Below, one piece after another: positions 43,575-52,284 of a stretch of 64,000 nt of DNA (positions within the stretch are counted from its first letter, which is position 1; each line of letters starts with the position of its first letter). The notes beneath the pieces were generated by a model that saw only the letters and a program-made list of their open reading frames with translations, did not search any database and was not told the DNA's origin. The position numbers and the translations under genes are program-made. Source of the stretch: an uncultured Lachnospiraceae bacterium (lineage in GTDB: Bacteria; Bacillota; Clostridia; Lachnospirales; Lachnospiraceae); NCBI GenBank assembly GCA_910584965.1, contig CAJUDZ010000008.1:1-64000 (forward strand), given 5' to 3'.

Positions 43575-44288
43575 TCAGAAAACGGCCTCCGGCTCCTGCG
43601 CAAAATACGGCTCTTCCCCAAAAGCAGGCTGCCCGGATTCCGCTGCCTCCTGACAGACGCAGATCCGATACCGCTCCGTCTCCCCGAATACCGCGGGCAG
43701 ATCGTATTCCTTCAGATAATAGCATATGTTATTTATCGAATGTTTTACGCTTCCCATGCCGCCCTTTTCGGGCAATGCCGTAAAATCCCGCATGGAAAGA
43801 GACATTCCGCGGCCCGTTACTTTTAAAAAACTCTCTTTCATCGTCCAGAGCCGGAACATCCGGCTTTCCCGCTCTTTTGGTTCTTTGGCCCGATAGAGCC
43901 AGTCCTTCTCTTCTTCCGTATAAAAGCGATCGGCTACGCGCATCTTACCCGGCCGCACCCGCTCGATGTCACAGCCCGTTTCCCGCTCTCCCATGCTGCA
44001 TACGGCATAATCCCCGGCATGGGACAGGGAAAAATGCAGTTCCGGGTAACCGCGCAGCGCCGGCTTTCCCTGACTGCCCAGGACATATTCCATATCTTTC
44101 TCGCAAAGCCCATGACATGCCAGCGCCGCATTGAGCGCAAACGCGGCGCCCAGGCTTCTTTTTTTCTCTTTTTCATGCTTTAAAGCAGCGATCTTATGCC
44201 GCCTGTATTCGGAAACGACCGAAAGCGCCTCCCGATAGGCCGTCTCCTCTTCAAACCGCCCGATATTTACCACATAAGTCCTGACCAT
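43575..44288 (-). CDS. 4'-phosphopantetheinyl transferase, Sfp type
   Basis: A 237-residue Sfp-superfamily enzyme that transfers phosphopantetheine from CoA to carrier proteins. Motifs: GKPALRGYPELHFSLSHAG, GCDIERVRPGK, and the catalytic FRLWTMKESFLKVTGRG. The ATG at 44288 has GGGAG upstream; a longer reading would overlap the helicase gene. No NRPS or PKS gene is in the window, so its target is unknown. It follows the helicase gene by 13 bp. Confidence 0.9.
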   Translation of the reverse strand: MVRTYVVNIGRFEEETAYREALSVVSEYRRHKIAALKHEKEKKRSLGAAFALNAALACHGLCEKDMEYVLGSQGKPALRGYPELHFSLSHAGDYAVCSMGERETGCDIERVRPGKMRVADRFYTEEEKDWLYRAKEPKERESRMFRLWTMKESFLKVTGRGMSLSMRDFTALPEKGGMGSVKHSINNICYYLKEYDLPAVFGETERYRICVCQEAAESGQPAFGEEPYFAQEPEAVF

Positions 44289-44301
44289 AGAGGTTCTCCC
44301 G

Positions 44302-46245
44302 TTATATATCCTCTTCGTCGATATCTTCCGCCATAAAACAGTCTTCACAGATCCGGTACGGATAATCCCAGAGCAGAGGCTTTCCGCAAATCTGGCATTT
44401 TTTCTCAAACTGCCGTTTATTCTCCTTCAGAAACACGCCGATCGCCCGCTGTGCCGCCTCTCTGTTCACCTCAAGCGCTTCTCTGTCGATAACCCAGTTG
44501 GCCCTTCCCGCAAACTGGCTGTATAAATCCAGCTTCTTGTAATAGCTTTCCAGCGTTTCCAGGGAAGCGTCTTTCGGATAGGGCGGACAGTCCTTTTCCT
44601 CCATCGGGTTTTCGCAGTATTTCAGCCACTGTTTCAGCACGTCCTTATCCCCGATATCGAAAGGACAGGTAATCAGGGAAAGAAGCAGTTTCTTATCCTT
44701 CATGCAGCCGGACGCCTTCCGGTAGCTTTTCAGATAGCGGTATTTTCTGACGCTCTCCGACATGGAGATCTTGTCGTATAATTCCGTGCCCCCCGCGTTT
44801 TCCCAGATTTCAATGATCTCATCCAGCTCCATATTGATATCGAGCAGCACTTCCGGGAAGCCGATTCTCGCTTTTTTCATCGGATGAAAGGGTTCCTGCA
44901 TCTTTTTGCCGACGTATCCCATATCCACCACCGACTGTACATAACCGGTGTTATAGAATCCATAGCGCCCGGCCCTTCCCGCGATCTGCCGTATTTCTTC
45001 GGCGCGGATACGCCGTTTGGCCGTCCCGTCGAATTTAATCGTATTCATGAATACTATTCTCCGAATCGGCAGATTGACGCCCATCCCGATGGCATCCGTC
45101 GCTACGACGACCTCGTTAAACCCTTCCACAAAGAGATGCACCTGTTCCCGCCTTGTTTTCGGAGGCAGATTTCCATAAATAACACTCGCTTTTATTCCTT
45201 TCGCTTCCAGAGCGGCCGCAATCGCAAGCACGTTCTTCTTGGAAAAAGTAATCAGCGCGTCGCCTTTTTCCACATCTTTTCCCATATCATATCTGTCCGG
45301 CAGAAACTCCAGTTCCGTGTTCCGTTCATGATGTACCAGATCATACGTATCACCGCAGCGTCTGATCATCTTTACGAGCAGCTTTTCCGCAATCGGAGAT
45401 GCGCAGATATGAATCTCTTCCGCCCGGATTCCGAGAATCGCCCTCGTCCAGCAGCTTCCCCTGTTTTCATCATCGAGCATCTGCGCTTCGTCAATGACAG
45501 CAATGTCATAAATTTCCTTCAGGTCCAGAATCTCTATGGTAGATGCCTGGCAAAAGGCTCCCGGCGTCACAATTTTCTCTTCTCCCGTGATCATATTGCA
45601 GGGAATCCCCGCCGCAGTCATCGTATCATAGACTTCCAGCGCAAGGAGCCGCAGAGGTCCCAGATAAATTCCCTGATAAGCCTGTTTCAGCCGCTGCAGG
45701 GCCTGATAAGTCTTGCCGCTGTTGGTCGGCCCGATATGCAGAATAAAATGCCTGCGCATGCTGCGCGCCTCCGGATACTGTTTTTCCGGTTCCGCTTCCA
45801 TCAGCTCTTCGATCCGCTGGCCCACCATAAACTGCATATAATCGTCTTTATAAATTTCGTACAGAGACTTTTCGCAAAGCAGAAACCGGATTTCTTCCAT
45901 TTTCAGAATTTCCGCAAAAGATGACGACGGCGCCATCATCTGCAAGAACGATAAGTCCAGCCGTATCAGTTTTTTCAGGACATGTTTGTAAAAATTGACC
46001 AGTTTATGGTCTCTGTTTGAAACCGTGTAGCCGATTTCCGCCGCCCGCTTATGCAGCTCTCCCATATCGTTCAGTATCTGGTGCGCTTCCAGCTTCTTTT
46101 TCCTTGCAATGCGGCGCTCGAGCTGTTTGATATTATGCTCGCAGCTTTTGATAAACTTCCTTTCTCTGGCATACGGTATTTCCAGAAATGCCTTATGATA
46201 TACTTTCCAGGCCGCTTCCACCTGCTCATTTGTAATTTTTTCCAT
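44302..46245 (-). CDS. Suv3-like superfamily 2 helicase
   Basis: A 647-residue helicase. Walker A is HIGPTNSGKTYQAL near residue 170, the DExH-like box is AVIDEAQMLDD, motif V is VVVATDAIGMGVNLPI and motif VI is IRQIAGRAGRYG. The order and the short motif I region match Suv3, the RNA helicase of mitochondrial degradosomes, and its bacterial relatives. The C-terminus ends in a Cys pair cluster (CQICGKPLL, CEDC) that could bind zinc. Probably acts on RNA or RNA-DNA hybrids; the bacterial role is not well known. Confidence 0.85.
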   Translation of the reverse strand: MEKITNEQVEAAWKVYHKAFLEIPYARERKFIKSCEHNIKQLERRIARKKKLEAHQILNDMGELHKRAAEIGYTVSNRDHKLVNFYKHVLKKLIRLDLSFLQMMAPSSSFAEILKMEEIRFLLCEKSLYEIYKDDYMQFMVGQRIEELMEAEPEKQYPEARSMRRHFILHIGPTNSGKTYQALQRLKQAYQGIYLGPLRLLALEVYDTMTAAGIPCNMITGEEKIVTPGAFCQASTIEILDLKEIYDIAVIDEAQMLDDENRGSCWTRAILGIRAEEIHICASPIAEKLLVKMIRRCGDTYDLVHHERNTELEFLPDRYDMGKDVEKGDALITFSKKNVLAIAAALEAKGIKASVIYGNLPPKTRREQVHLFVEGFNEVVVATDAIGMGVNLPIRRIVFMNTIKFDGTAKRRIRAEEIRQIAGRAGRYGFYNTGYVQSVVDMGYVGKKMQEPFHPMKKARIGFPEVLLDINMELDEIIEIWENAGGTELYDKISMSESVRKYRYLKSYRKASGCMKDKKLLLSLITCPFDIGDKDVLKQWLKYCENPMEEKDCPPYPKDASLETLESYYKKLDLYSQFAGRANWVIDREALEVNREAAQRAIGVFLKENKRQFEKKCQICGKPLLWDYPYRICEDCFMAEDIDEEDI

Positions 46246-46333
46246 GCTTGTTCCTCTATAATACTAATCCTTCAGGCCTGCCGCCGCCCCGTCTGCGGCT
46301 TTGCCGTTCCGGCGCGTTTTTTCTGTCTTCATG

Positions 46334-47194
46334 CTATTCGTTCGGTCTCTGATAAAACCGGCCTGCCAGTTCTTCCGTCCTGAGCGCATTGATAAATGCG
46401 CCCGCATCTGCCTCTTTTACGGCCCGGATAACGGCCTTGCTCTCTTCTTTGGAAACTACGGAATACACAATATCCCGTTCACAGTGCTCATAGGAGCCTT
46501 CTCCCCGCAAAATCGTCGCGCCGTGTTTACTGACCGTATTGATCGCGGTACAAATGTCTTCCGGTTTATTGGTAACGATAAATAACGTCTGTTTTTGATA
46601 CCTTTTATATAACATCTGTAAAATCTGTGTGGAGGCATACTGGAAGATAATGGAATACAGCGCCTTGTCCCACCCGAACAAGAGGCCCGCCAGCGAAATA
46701 ATAACGGCATTGATGCCAAGCACCAGGTTCCAGGAATCCACGCCCTTTTTCTCCGAAAGATAGATCGCCAGAAAATCCGTTCCGCCCGTCGTCGCATTCA
46801 TCATCAGGCACAGACTGATGGCACAGCCGCTGATAATGCCGCCGAAAATACTGATCAGCAGAGTATCGTATGTGATGACGTTCGCCGGTATGAGATCGGT
46901 TAAAATACTGCTTAATACGATCATCAGGCAGGAATATAATGTGAATTTTTTACCGATAAAGCGGAACCCAATGTAAATGGGGAGCAGATTCAGCAGCAGA
47001 TTGACTACGGAAAAGGGAATCTGTATATTAAAAAAGTTCTCGAAAATGGCCTGAATCAGAATCGTCAGTCCCATCACGCCGCCCGGATACAGGCCGCCGG
47101 TCCGGATAAACGTTTTCGTATTGACCGCCATCATAACCGAGGCGGCGCAGATCACGATAATGCGCCTTCCGTCTTTTTTCAGATCAAAAGTCAT
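46334..47194 (-). CDS. YitT family membrane protein
   Basis: A 286-residue protein with five or six N-terminal helices (GGLYPGGVMGLTIL, NATTGGTDFLAIYLSEKKG) and a C-terminal DUF2179 domain (QTLFIVTNKPEDICTAI, GATILRGEGSY). YitT proteins are thought to be transporters with a ligand-binding tail. The ATG at 47194 follows GGGAGG. Function not established. Confidence 0.9.
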   Translation of the reverse strand: MTFDLKKDGRRIIVICAASVMMAVNTKTFIRTGGLYPGGVMGLTILIQAIFENFFNIQIPFSVVNLLLNLLPIYIGFRFIGKKFTLYSCLMIVLSSILTDLIPANVITYDTLLISIFGGIISGCAISLCLMMNATTGGTDFLAIYLSEKKGVDSWNLVLGINAVIISLAGLLFGWDKALYSIIFQYASTQILQMLYKRYQKQTLFIVTNKPEDICTAINTVSKHGATILRGEGSYEHCERDIVYSVVSKEESKAVIRAVKEADAGAFINALRTEELAGRFYQRPNE

Positions 47195-47329
47195 GTAGAT
47201 ACCTCCCTGCCCGTTTCCGCGGGCATTCATTCAAAATACTTCTGTATATTTTACACATCCTTACGAAGAATTTCAAGAGATTATACGATATAAAATACAG
47301 CGTCATTTTCCGACATAATTTTCCGCTGA

Positions 47330-47358
47330 AAAATAAAACAGGGAGCCCGAAGGCTCCC
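47330..47358 (-). terminator. rhaA terminator
   Basis: GGGAGCC-TTCG-GGCTCCC on the minus strand: a 7-bp stem with a stable UUCG loop and a T-rich tail. It lies 60 bp after the rhaA stop. Confidence 0.9.
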
Positions 47359-47416
47359 CGTAAATATCTTCCGCAGATTTCAGCGGTCAGTCCCCAAAGC
47401 GGAACCGTCCCGTCTC

Positions 47417-48673
47417 CTATCTTTTCAGCAATACTTCCTCCTCATACCGGCGAATATCTTCAAACCAGCTCTTATCCGCCGTCACGCCGCACTGTCTGCA
47501 ATATTCTTCCCATACGTCGCCAAACGGGAATGTCTTGATCTCTTCCTGCCATACCATCAGTTCCGTCATGCGGTTCTCATCCTGTAACTTTTTCAGCTCC
47601 TGATTCGGCGTGCACAGGGCATTCAGCAGCGCTTTCTGCCAGCTGCGGAAACCGACCGTCCATGCGGAAATCCGGTTAATGCCCGCGTCAAAATAATCGA
47701 GCGCCATATAAACGCGGCCGAGCGCATCGTTTCTGACAATCTCTTTTGCCATCTCTTTTGTTTCGTCGTCGAAAAGGACAACATGATCGCTGTCCCAGCG
47801 CACCGGTCTGGTAATATGAAGCGCAATTTCCGGGAAAAAGCACAAAAGCGCCGGTATTTTATCCGATACGACTTCCGTCGGATGGTAGTGTCCGTTATCC
47901 ATCAGAGGCAGGCACCCTTCATGGGACGCCGCAAAAGAAAGCGTAAACTCCGCGCTTCCGGCCGTGTAAGATTCCACGCCGATGCCGAATACTTTGGATT
48001 CCACGCAGGGTTTTACCAGATTTTTATCGAAAGGCTCCGACAAAATCTGCTCAATGGATTCTTTATAGCGCATTCTGGGGCCCATACGGTCGGCCGGGAT
48101 ATCCTTATAACCGTCTCCCGTCCAGATATTCATTACGCAGGGAACGCCCGTTTCTTTCGCAAAATACTCGGAAATGCGGATACATGCCTTTCCGTGCTCA
48201 ATCCAGAATTTTCTCGTCTCCTCGTCGGGACTCGAAAGCGTCAGACCGTCTTTGACCTTGTCGTGTGAAAAGAAAGTGGGGTTAAAGTCGATGCCCATGT
48301 TTCTTTCTTTTGCAAACGATACCCACTTTGCAAAATGTTTCGGCTCGATCTTGTCGCGGTCCACGTACTCCCCTTCTTCAAAAATCGCATAGCTCGCGTG
48401 CAGGTTCAGTTTTTTCTTTCCCGGCATCAGTTCCAGCGCTTTCGCCATATCCTGCATTAACTGTTCCGGCGTCGCCGCCTTTCCGGGATAGTCTCCGGTC
48501 GTCTGGATTCCTCCTGTCAACGGGCCGTCATGATCAAATCCGGTCACATCGTCCCCCTGCCAGCAATGGAGGGAAACGGGAATCTCTTTCAGTGCCGCGA
48601 TCGCCGCATCGGTATCCACGCCGACTGCCGCATACTTTTCTTTTGCTGCCATGTACCTTTCCTGTTGTGTCAT
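47417..48673 (-). CDS. rhaA: L-rhamnose isomerase
   Basis: A 418-residue isomerase that converts L-rhamnose to L-rhamnulose. Signatures: VSLHCWQGDDVTGF near residue 33, TGGIQTTGDYPGKA, LNLHASYAIFEEG, and the metal-site motif PLMDNGHYHPTEVVSDKI. Length equals the family norm. rhaB, rhaD and transporters are not in the window. The divergent AraC regulator at 48945 is the probable activator. Confidence 0.96.
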   Translation of the reverse strand: MTQQERYMAAKEKYAAVGVDTDAAIAALKEIPVSLHCWQGDDVTGFDHDGPLTGGIQTTGDYPGKAATPEQLMQDMAKALELMPGKKKLNLHASYAIFEEGEYVDRDKIEPKHFAKWVSFAKERNMGIDFNPTFFSHDKVKDGLTLSSPDEETRKFWIEHGKACIRISEYFAKETGVPCVMNIWTGDGYKDIPADRMGPRMRYKESIEQILSEPFDKNLVKPCVESKVFGIGVESYTAGSAEFTLSFAASHEGCLPLMDNGHYHPTEVVSDKIPALLCFFPEIALHITRPVRWDSDHVVLFDDETKEMAKEIVRNDALGRVYMALDYFDAGINRISAWTVGFRSWQKALLNALCTPNQELKKLQDENRMTELMVWQEEIKTFPFGDVWEEYCRQCGVTADKSWFEDIRRYEEEVLLKR

Positions 48674-48745
48674 GTTCGTTCTCCTTTTCTTTTTCTGTTT
48701 ATCCGCTTCTTCTTTTCCGTAACATCATGTCCGTTCTACTTCATT

Positions 48746-48774
48746 ATTATAGTGCATCGCCGCCTGCATGGAAA
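48746..48774 (-). promoter_or_regulatory. rhaA promoter
   Basis: On the minus strand, -10 TATAAT (48746-48751) with a poor -35 TTTCCA (48769-48774) 17 bp away. A weak -35 fits a promoter that needs an activator such as the divergent AraC protein. Confidence 0.6.
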
Positions 48775-48944
48775 GGTCTTTATTCTGTAAAAAAAGGGAC
48801 CTTATTTGCAAATTTATACGGCGGAATATCTGGCGCCGCCGCACCGGACTATGCTACAATATAAAAAGGCCGGGCAGCACGGAAAAAGCCTCATGGACGG
48901 GACGGCGTATGTCCCGCGCTTACGGCCGCGAAAGGAGACCTGCC

Positions 48945-49913
48945 ATGCAGCGGGAATTACTGGAACAGCTTCGGAAAATCACGGAAGAAGAACGGGCCAT
49001 TTTAAACGGCTGGCAGAATGTCCGGAAAGAACTGTATACTTCCGGCCACGGTTTTGTGATCGACAGCGGAAAACTTCTGCAGAAAGGACGGCTGATCGAA
49101 ATCCGCCCGCACACCCGCTTTGTCCATTTTCCAAAGCATAGTCACAATTACGTGGAAATGGTCTATATGTGCGGCGGAAGCACCACCCATATCGTCAACG
49201 GCCGCGAGCGCATCCTCTTACAGGAAGGCGACCTCTTGTTTCTGAACCAGAATGCCACACAGGAAATTTTACCCGCCGGAGAAAACGACATTGCTGTCAA
49301 TTTCATCATTCTTCCGGAATTTTTCGACCGCGCCTTTTCCATGATCGAAAAGGAAAATATCCTGCATGATTTCCTGATTTCCGTCCTGTCGCGGGATTCT
49401 TCACAGGCCAGCTATCTTCATTTCCGGGCAAAAGACATCCTTCCCGTTCAGAACCTGATCGAAAACATGATCTGGACGCTTTTACATAAAAAATCCGGGA
49501 CAAACACCGTCAACCAGACAACGATGGGGCTTCTTTTCCTGAATCTGTCCATGTTTGCGGATGCCATCAATCAGGATGACCCGGACCAGTACGAACAGAC
49601 GCTCGTCTTTTCCGTGTTAAAATATATCGAAACGCATTATAAAAACGGCTCCTTAACGGAAATCGCGGCAGAAATGAAACAGCCCGCCTATCATATCAGC
49701 CGCCTGTTAAAAAAACATACGGATTCCAATTTCAAGGAACTGTTACAGCAGCGGAAATTACAGCAGGCCGCCTATCTGCTTTCCCAGACGCCTCTGACCG
49801 TGGATGCGGTCATGGAAAATATCGGTTATGATAACAGCAGTTATTTTTATAGGAAGTTTCGGGAAAAGTATGGGTGTTCGCCGCGGAAGTACCGGGAAAT
49901 GCGGGAGAATTGA
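48945..49913 (+). CDS. AraC family transcriptional regulator
   Basis: A 322-residue regulator. The N-terminal cupin (about 45-130; HFPKHSHNYVEMVYMCGG, EGDLLFLNQNATQEI) probably binds a sugar. The C-terminal double helix-turn-helix has SLTEIAAEMKQPAYHISRLLKKHT and the second HTH VDAVMENIGYDNSSYFYRKFREKYG. The ATG at 48945 follows AAAGGAG. It is divergent from rhaA, so rhamnose is a likely effector. Confidence 0.93.
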   Translation: MQRELLEQLRKITEEERAILNGWQNVRKELYTSGHGFVIDSGKLLQKGRLIEIRPHTRFVHFPKHSHNYVEMVYMCGGSTTHIVNGRERILLQEGDLLFLNQNATQEILPAGENDIAVNFIILPEFFDRAFSMIEKENILHDFLISVLSRDSSQASYLHFRAKDILPVQNLIENMIWTLLHKKSGTNTVNQTTMGLLFLNLSMFADAINQDDPDQYEQTLVFSVLKYIETHYKNGSLTEIAAEMKQPAYHISRLLKKHTDSNFKELLQQRKLQQAAYLLSQTPLTVDAVMENIGYDNSSYFYRKFREKYGCSPRKYREMREN

Positions 49914-50039
49914 GGAAGAAATCCCGGGATGGAAATCCGAAGCGGAAGCGAACCCGAAAATGCGGGCAAATACTGATTGATTATTATAATAAAAGAAGAT
50001 ATACTATTTTTTAAATCGTTATGTGCAGGGAGACAGATT

Positions 50040-51491
50040 ATGGAATTATGGTTAGGCGTTGAAAACTTCGTGAACATACAGAGCGCAAAAGTGTGCATCA
50101 ATCAATACGCAGTACTGGTCGGCCCGAATAACAGCGGCAAAACTTTTCTGATGCAGTTAATCCAGGGAATGAACAAAACCTGGGACAGCCTTCTGGACGG
50201 CGAGCCCATGGAAATTATTCTGGCCTGCCGGGAAACGCCGCCCCGGACGGCGGACGAAAAACAGAATATTCATGAAGTATACCGCATAAATGCTCATACC
50301 ATGGAGCTTTTCACGGCATCCATCAACAGAAGACTCCGGGAAGAAAAGGAAAATATTGTAAGACGAATCTTCGGAAAGGAGATTCCCATCGGCAATTTAT
50401 ATATAGAACTGATACCGGATGATCATTGTGACTATCTGGTCGATGCCGTTTATACGCTGGAACAGCTGCATAAAATATCGTTCTTTCTGGATAGCGATGT
50501 AGAAGAAGTGCTTACCCGTGCATTATCAGAATTACCCGGCAGTACCATGATATATATTTTGTCCCGGCATAATCGGGATACGCACCAAAGACAATATGTT
50601 TATGCCCGCGTCAGTTCAGGCACCGACCAGGCAGTCAGCATGAACTTCTTCAAAATGCTGTTATCCTTTATACTTCGGATGGACGGTCTTTTTCTGCCCG
50701 CCTCAAGAACAGGGCTTCTCATGCTTTATAAAGAGTTCTTTGCCAATCAGGCTGACCGGAGCATGAACTACGGTATCGAAACTTCTCTCATGAGAAAAAA
50801 AGAACTGCCAAACCGCGATCTGACCTTACCGGTCTATGAGTTTCTCCGGTTTCTTCAGACCTTTTCGGAATATGGGAACTTCACAAGAAGGCTGGAAAAA
50901 GAACTGCTTTTTTTTGAACGGCATGTGATTGAAGGGCATATCGATTACGGACAGCATGGAAATCTCACCTATTCTCCACGGAATGAAAAAGAAAACATTC
51001 CCTTGTTTCTCGCCTCCTCCATGGTGAATGAAGTTACGCCCATAGAACTGGCGCTGATCAGTGAAAATTGTTACAGGCAGTTGATCATCGATGAAATCGA
51101 GGCCAGCCTGCATCCTGAAAAACAGACGGAACTGGTCCGGTTTTTAAACCGCATCAGAAAGCGCGGCATGAGCTTCATTTTAAGCACCCACAGCGATACC
51201 TTTGTTTCCAGACTCAACAATCTTTACGTCATATCCGCCAATTACCCGGAACGTATTTCCCCGGATATGCTTGACAGACTGGGGCTTGAGGAAGCGGACC
51301 TCATCGATGTAAACGATCTGTATGTTTATGAATTTGTAAGACAGTCCCATGGAAAGAGCGTTGTAAAGCAGATCAAGGGCGACCCCGAAAAGGGCTTTGC
51401 CTTCGACCTTTTTACGGAAACGGCCCTGAAACTGTTCAACGAAGCCACACTGATAGATGAGGGTCTGAACGGTGGTAGAGATCAGATTTGA
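50040..51491 (+). CDS. AAA ATPase of a two-gene cassette (AAA15/OLD-like)
   Basis: A 483-residue ATPase of the RecF/OLD/AAA15 type. Walker A is GPNNSGKT (residues 28-35). Walker B is LIIDEIEASLHPEKQTEL near 345, followed by FILSTHSDTFVSRL with the switch His. A long insert of about 300 residues lies between the motifs. No TOPRIM domain was seen in the tail. GGGAGA precedes the ATG. The stop overlaps the start of the next gene, so the two are coupled. The layout, ATPase plus small nuclease-like partner, is frequent in phage defence systems, but I cannot match it to a named one. Confidence 0.85.
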   Translation: MELWLGVENFVNIQSAKVCINQYAVLVGPNNSGKTFLMQLIQGMNKTWDSLLDGEPMEIILACRETPPRTADEKQNIHEVYRINAHTMELFTASINRRLREEKENIVRRIFGKEIPIGNLYIELIPDDHCDYLVDAVYTLEQLHKISFFLDSDVEEVLTRALSELPGSTMIYILSRHNRDTHQRQYVYARVSSGTDQAVSMNFFKMLLSFILRMDGLFLPASRTGLLMLYKEFFANQADRSMNYGIETSLMRKKELPNRDLTLPVYEFLRFLQTFSEYGNFTRRLEKELLFFERHVIEGHIDYGQHGNLTYSPRNEKENIPLFLASSMVNEVTPIELALISENCYRQLIIDEIEASLHPEKQTELVRFLNRIRKRGMSFILSTHSDTFVSRLNNLYVISANYPERISPDMLDRLGLEEADLIDVNDLYVYEFVRQSHGKSVVKQIKGDPEKGFAFDLFTETALKLFNEATLIDEGLNGGRDQI

Positions 51492-52284
51492 TAAATACGA
51501 CCCGGAAAAGTGTTCTAACAACGTTTTGTACCGCATTGATGAAAATACCACCATTCGGTTTACAGAAGAGCATGAGCATCATAAAGAGATTGTTTTCCTT
51601 CATTTTCAATTAGAAAACGGACAGTACGCCGTCTATGCAAACGAATACAGGAATCCTCTTGTAGTAAAAAGAGGCTGCAAAACCGCGGATGTTTTGATTC
51701 TGATCGTTGATGAACGGGAGAAACGAATCTTTTCTTTTATTTTTGACGTTAAAAGCAATATCTCCGCTTTCAGCGACAATCTGCTGCTGGAAAATGCCAT
51801 GATAACCCCACTGAAAGAAATCCGGGATTTTTTGGAACAGCTGGAAGACACCCTGAAAAGCAAAAACGCCGTCATCGCATTATATGACGCCGACTATTCC
51901 GAAACAGAAAACATCGGTATTGTCACCAGAAATTTCGATACCGCCAAATTCGAAGCCGTAGCCGAAATGTATGACAAAATATACCGCGAAAACGAAACTG
52001 CCAATTCCCTCACTCTGAGTAAGCTCCGCAATAGTTTAAGGCCCTACGGGAACATTGTCGAAAGAGTCAGGCAGTTCGCACGGAAAGAAGTGAAACTTTG
52101 CAATAAGACGTACCGGTTACATACCTGTCTGCTGAAAAAAGACGACAGCGGCAAAACCATGCCGCTGTCCGCTGATCCGTCCGCGTGCCGCGGGCACGCA
52201 GACGAAAACAAAAATCAAATCATTTACAGCACGAATATCCGGCTGTCCATCGAAGAAGCTGCTTCCGATGATCTACTCCCCTGA
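51472..52284 (+). CDS. Partner protein with possible PD-(D/E)XK nuclease core
   Basis: A 270-residue protein with a GTG start inside the ATPase gene (20-bp overlap; GAGGG upstream). Residues 70-95 read CKTADVLILIVDEREKRIFSFI then FDVKSN: Asp73 and Asp92-x-Lys94 with a strand between fit the PD-(D/E)XK nuclease core. The rest is helical and unassigned. Its end overlaps the convergent aspS stop by 12 bp. It is likely the effector or partner of the ATPase. Nuclease activity is an inference from the motif. Confidence 0.65.
   Translation: MVEIRFDKYDPEKCSNNVLYRIDENTTIRFTEEHEHHKEIVFLHFQLENGQYAVYANEYRNPLVVKRGCKTADVLILIVDEREKRIFSFIFDVKSNISAFSDNLLLENAMITPLKEIRDFLEQLEDTLKSKNAVIALYDADYSETENIGIVTRNFDTAKFEAVAEMYDKIYRENETANSLTLSKLRNSLRPYGNIVERVRQFARKEVKLCNKTYRLHTCLLKKDDSGKTMPLSADPSACRGHADENKNQIIYSTNIRLSIEEAASDDLLP

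Noticed and set aside
44884..45924. Open frame of 346 codons on the plus strand inside the helicase gene
   Set aside because: Antisense to the Suv3-like helicase motifs. The protein is His/Arg/Phe rich, as shadows of such genes are.
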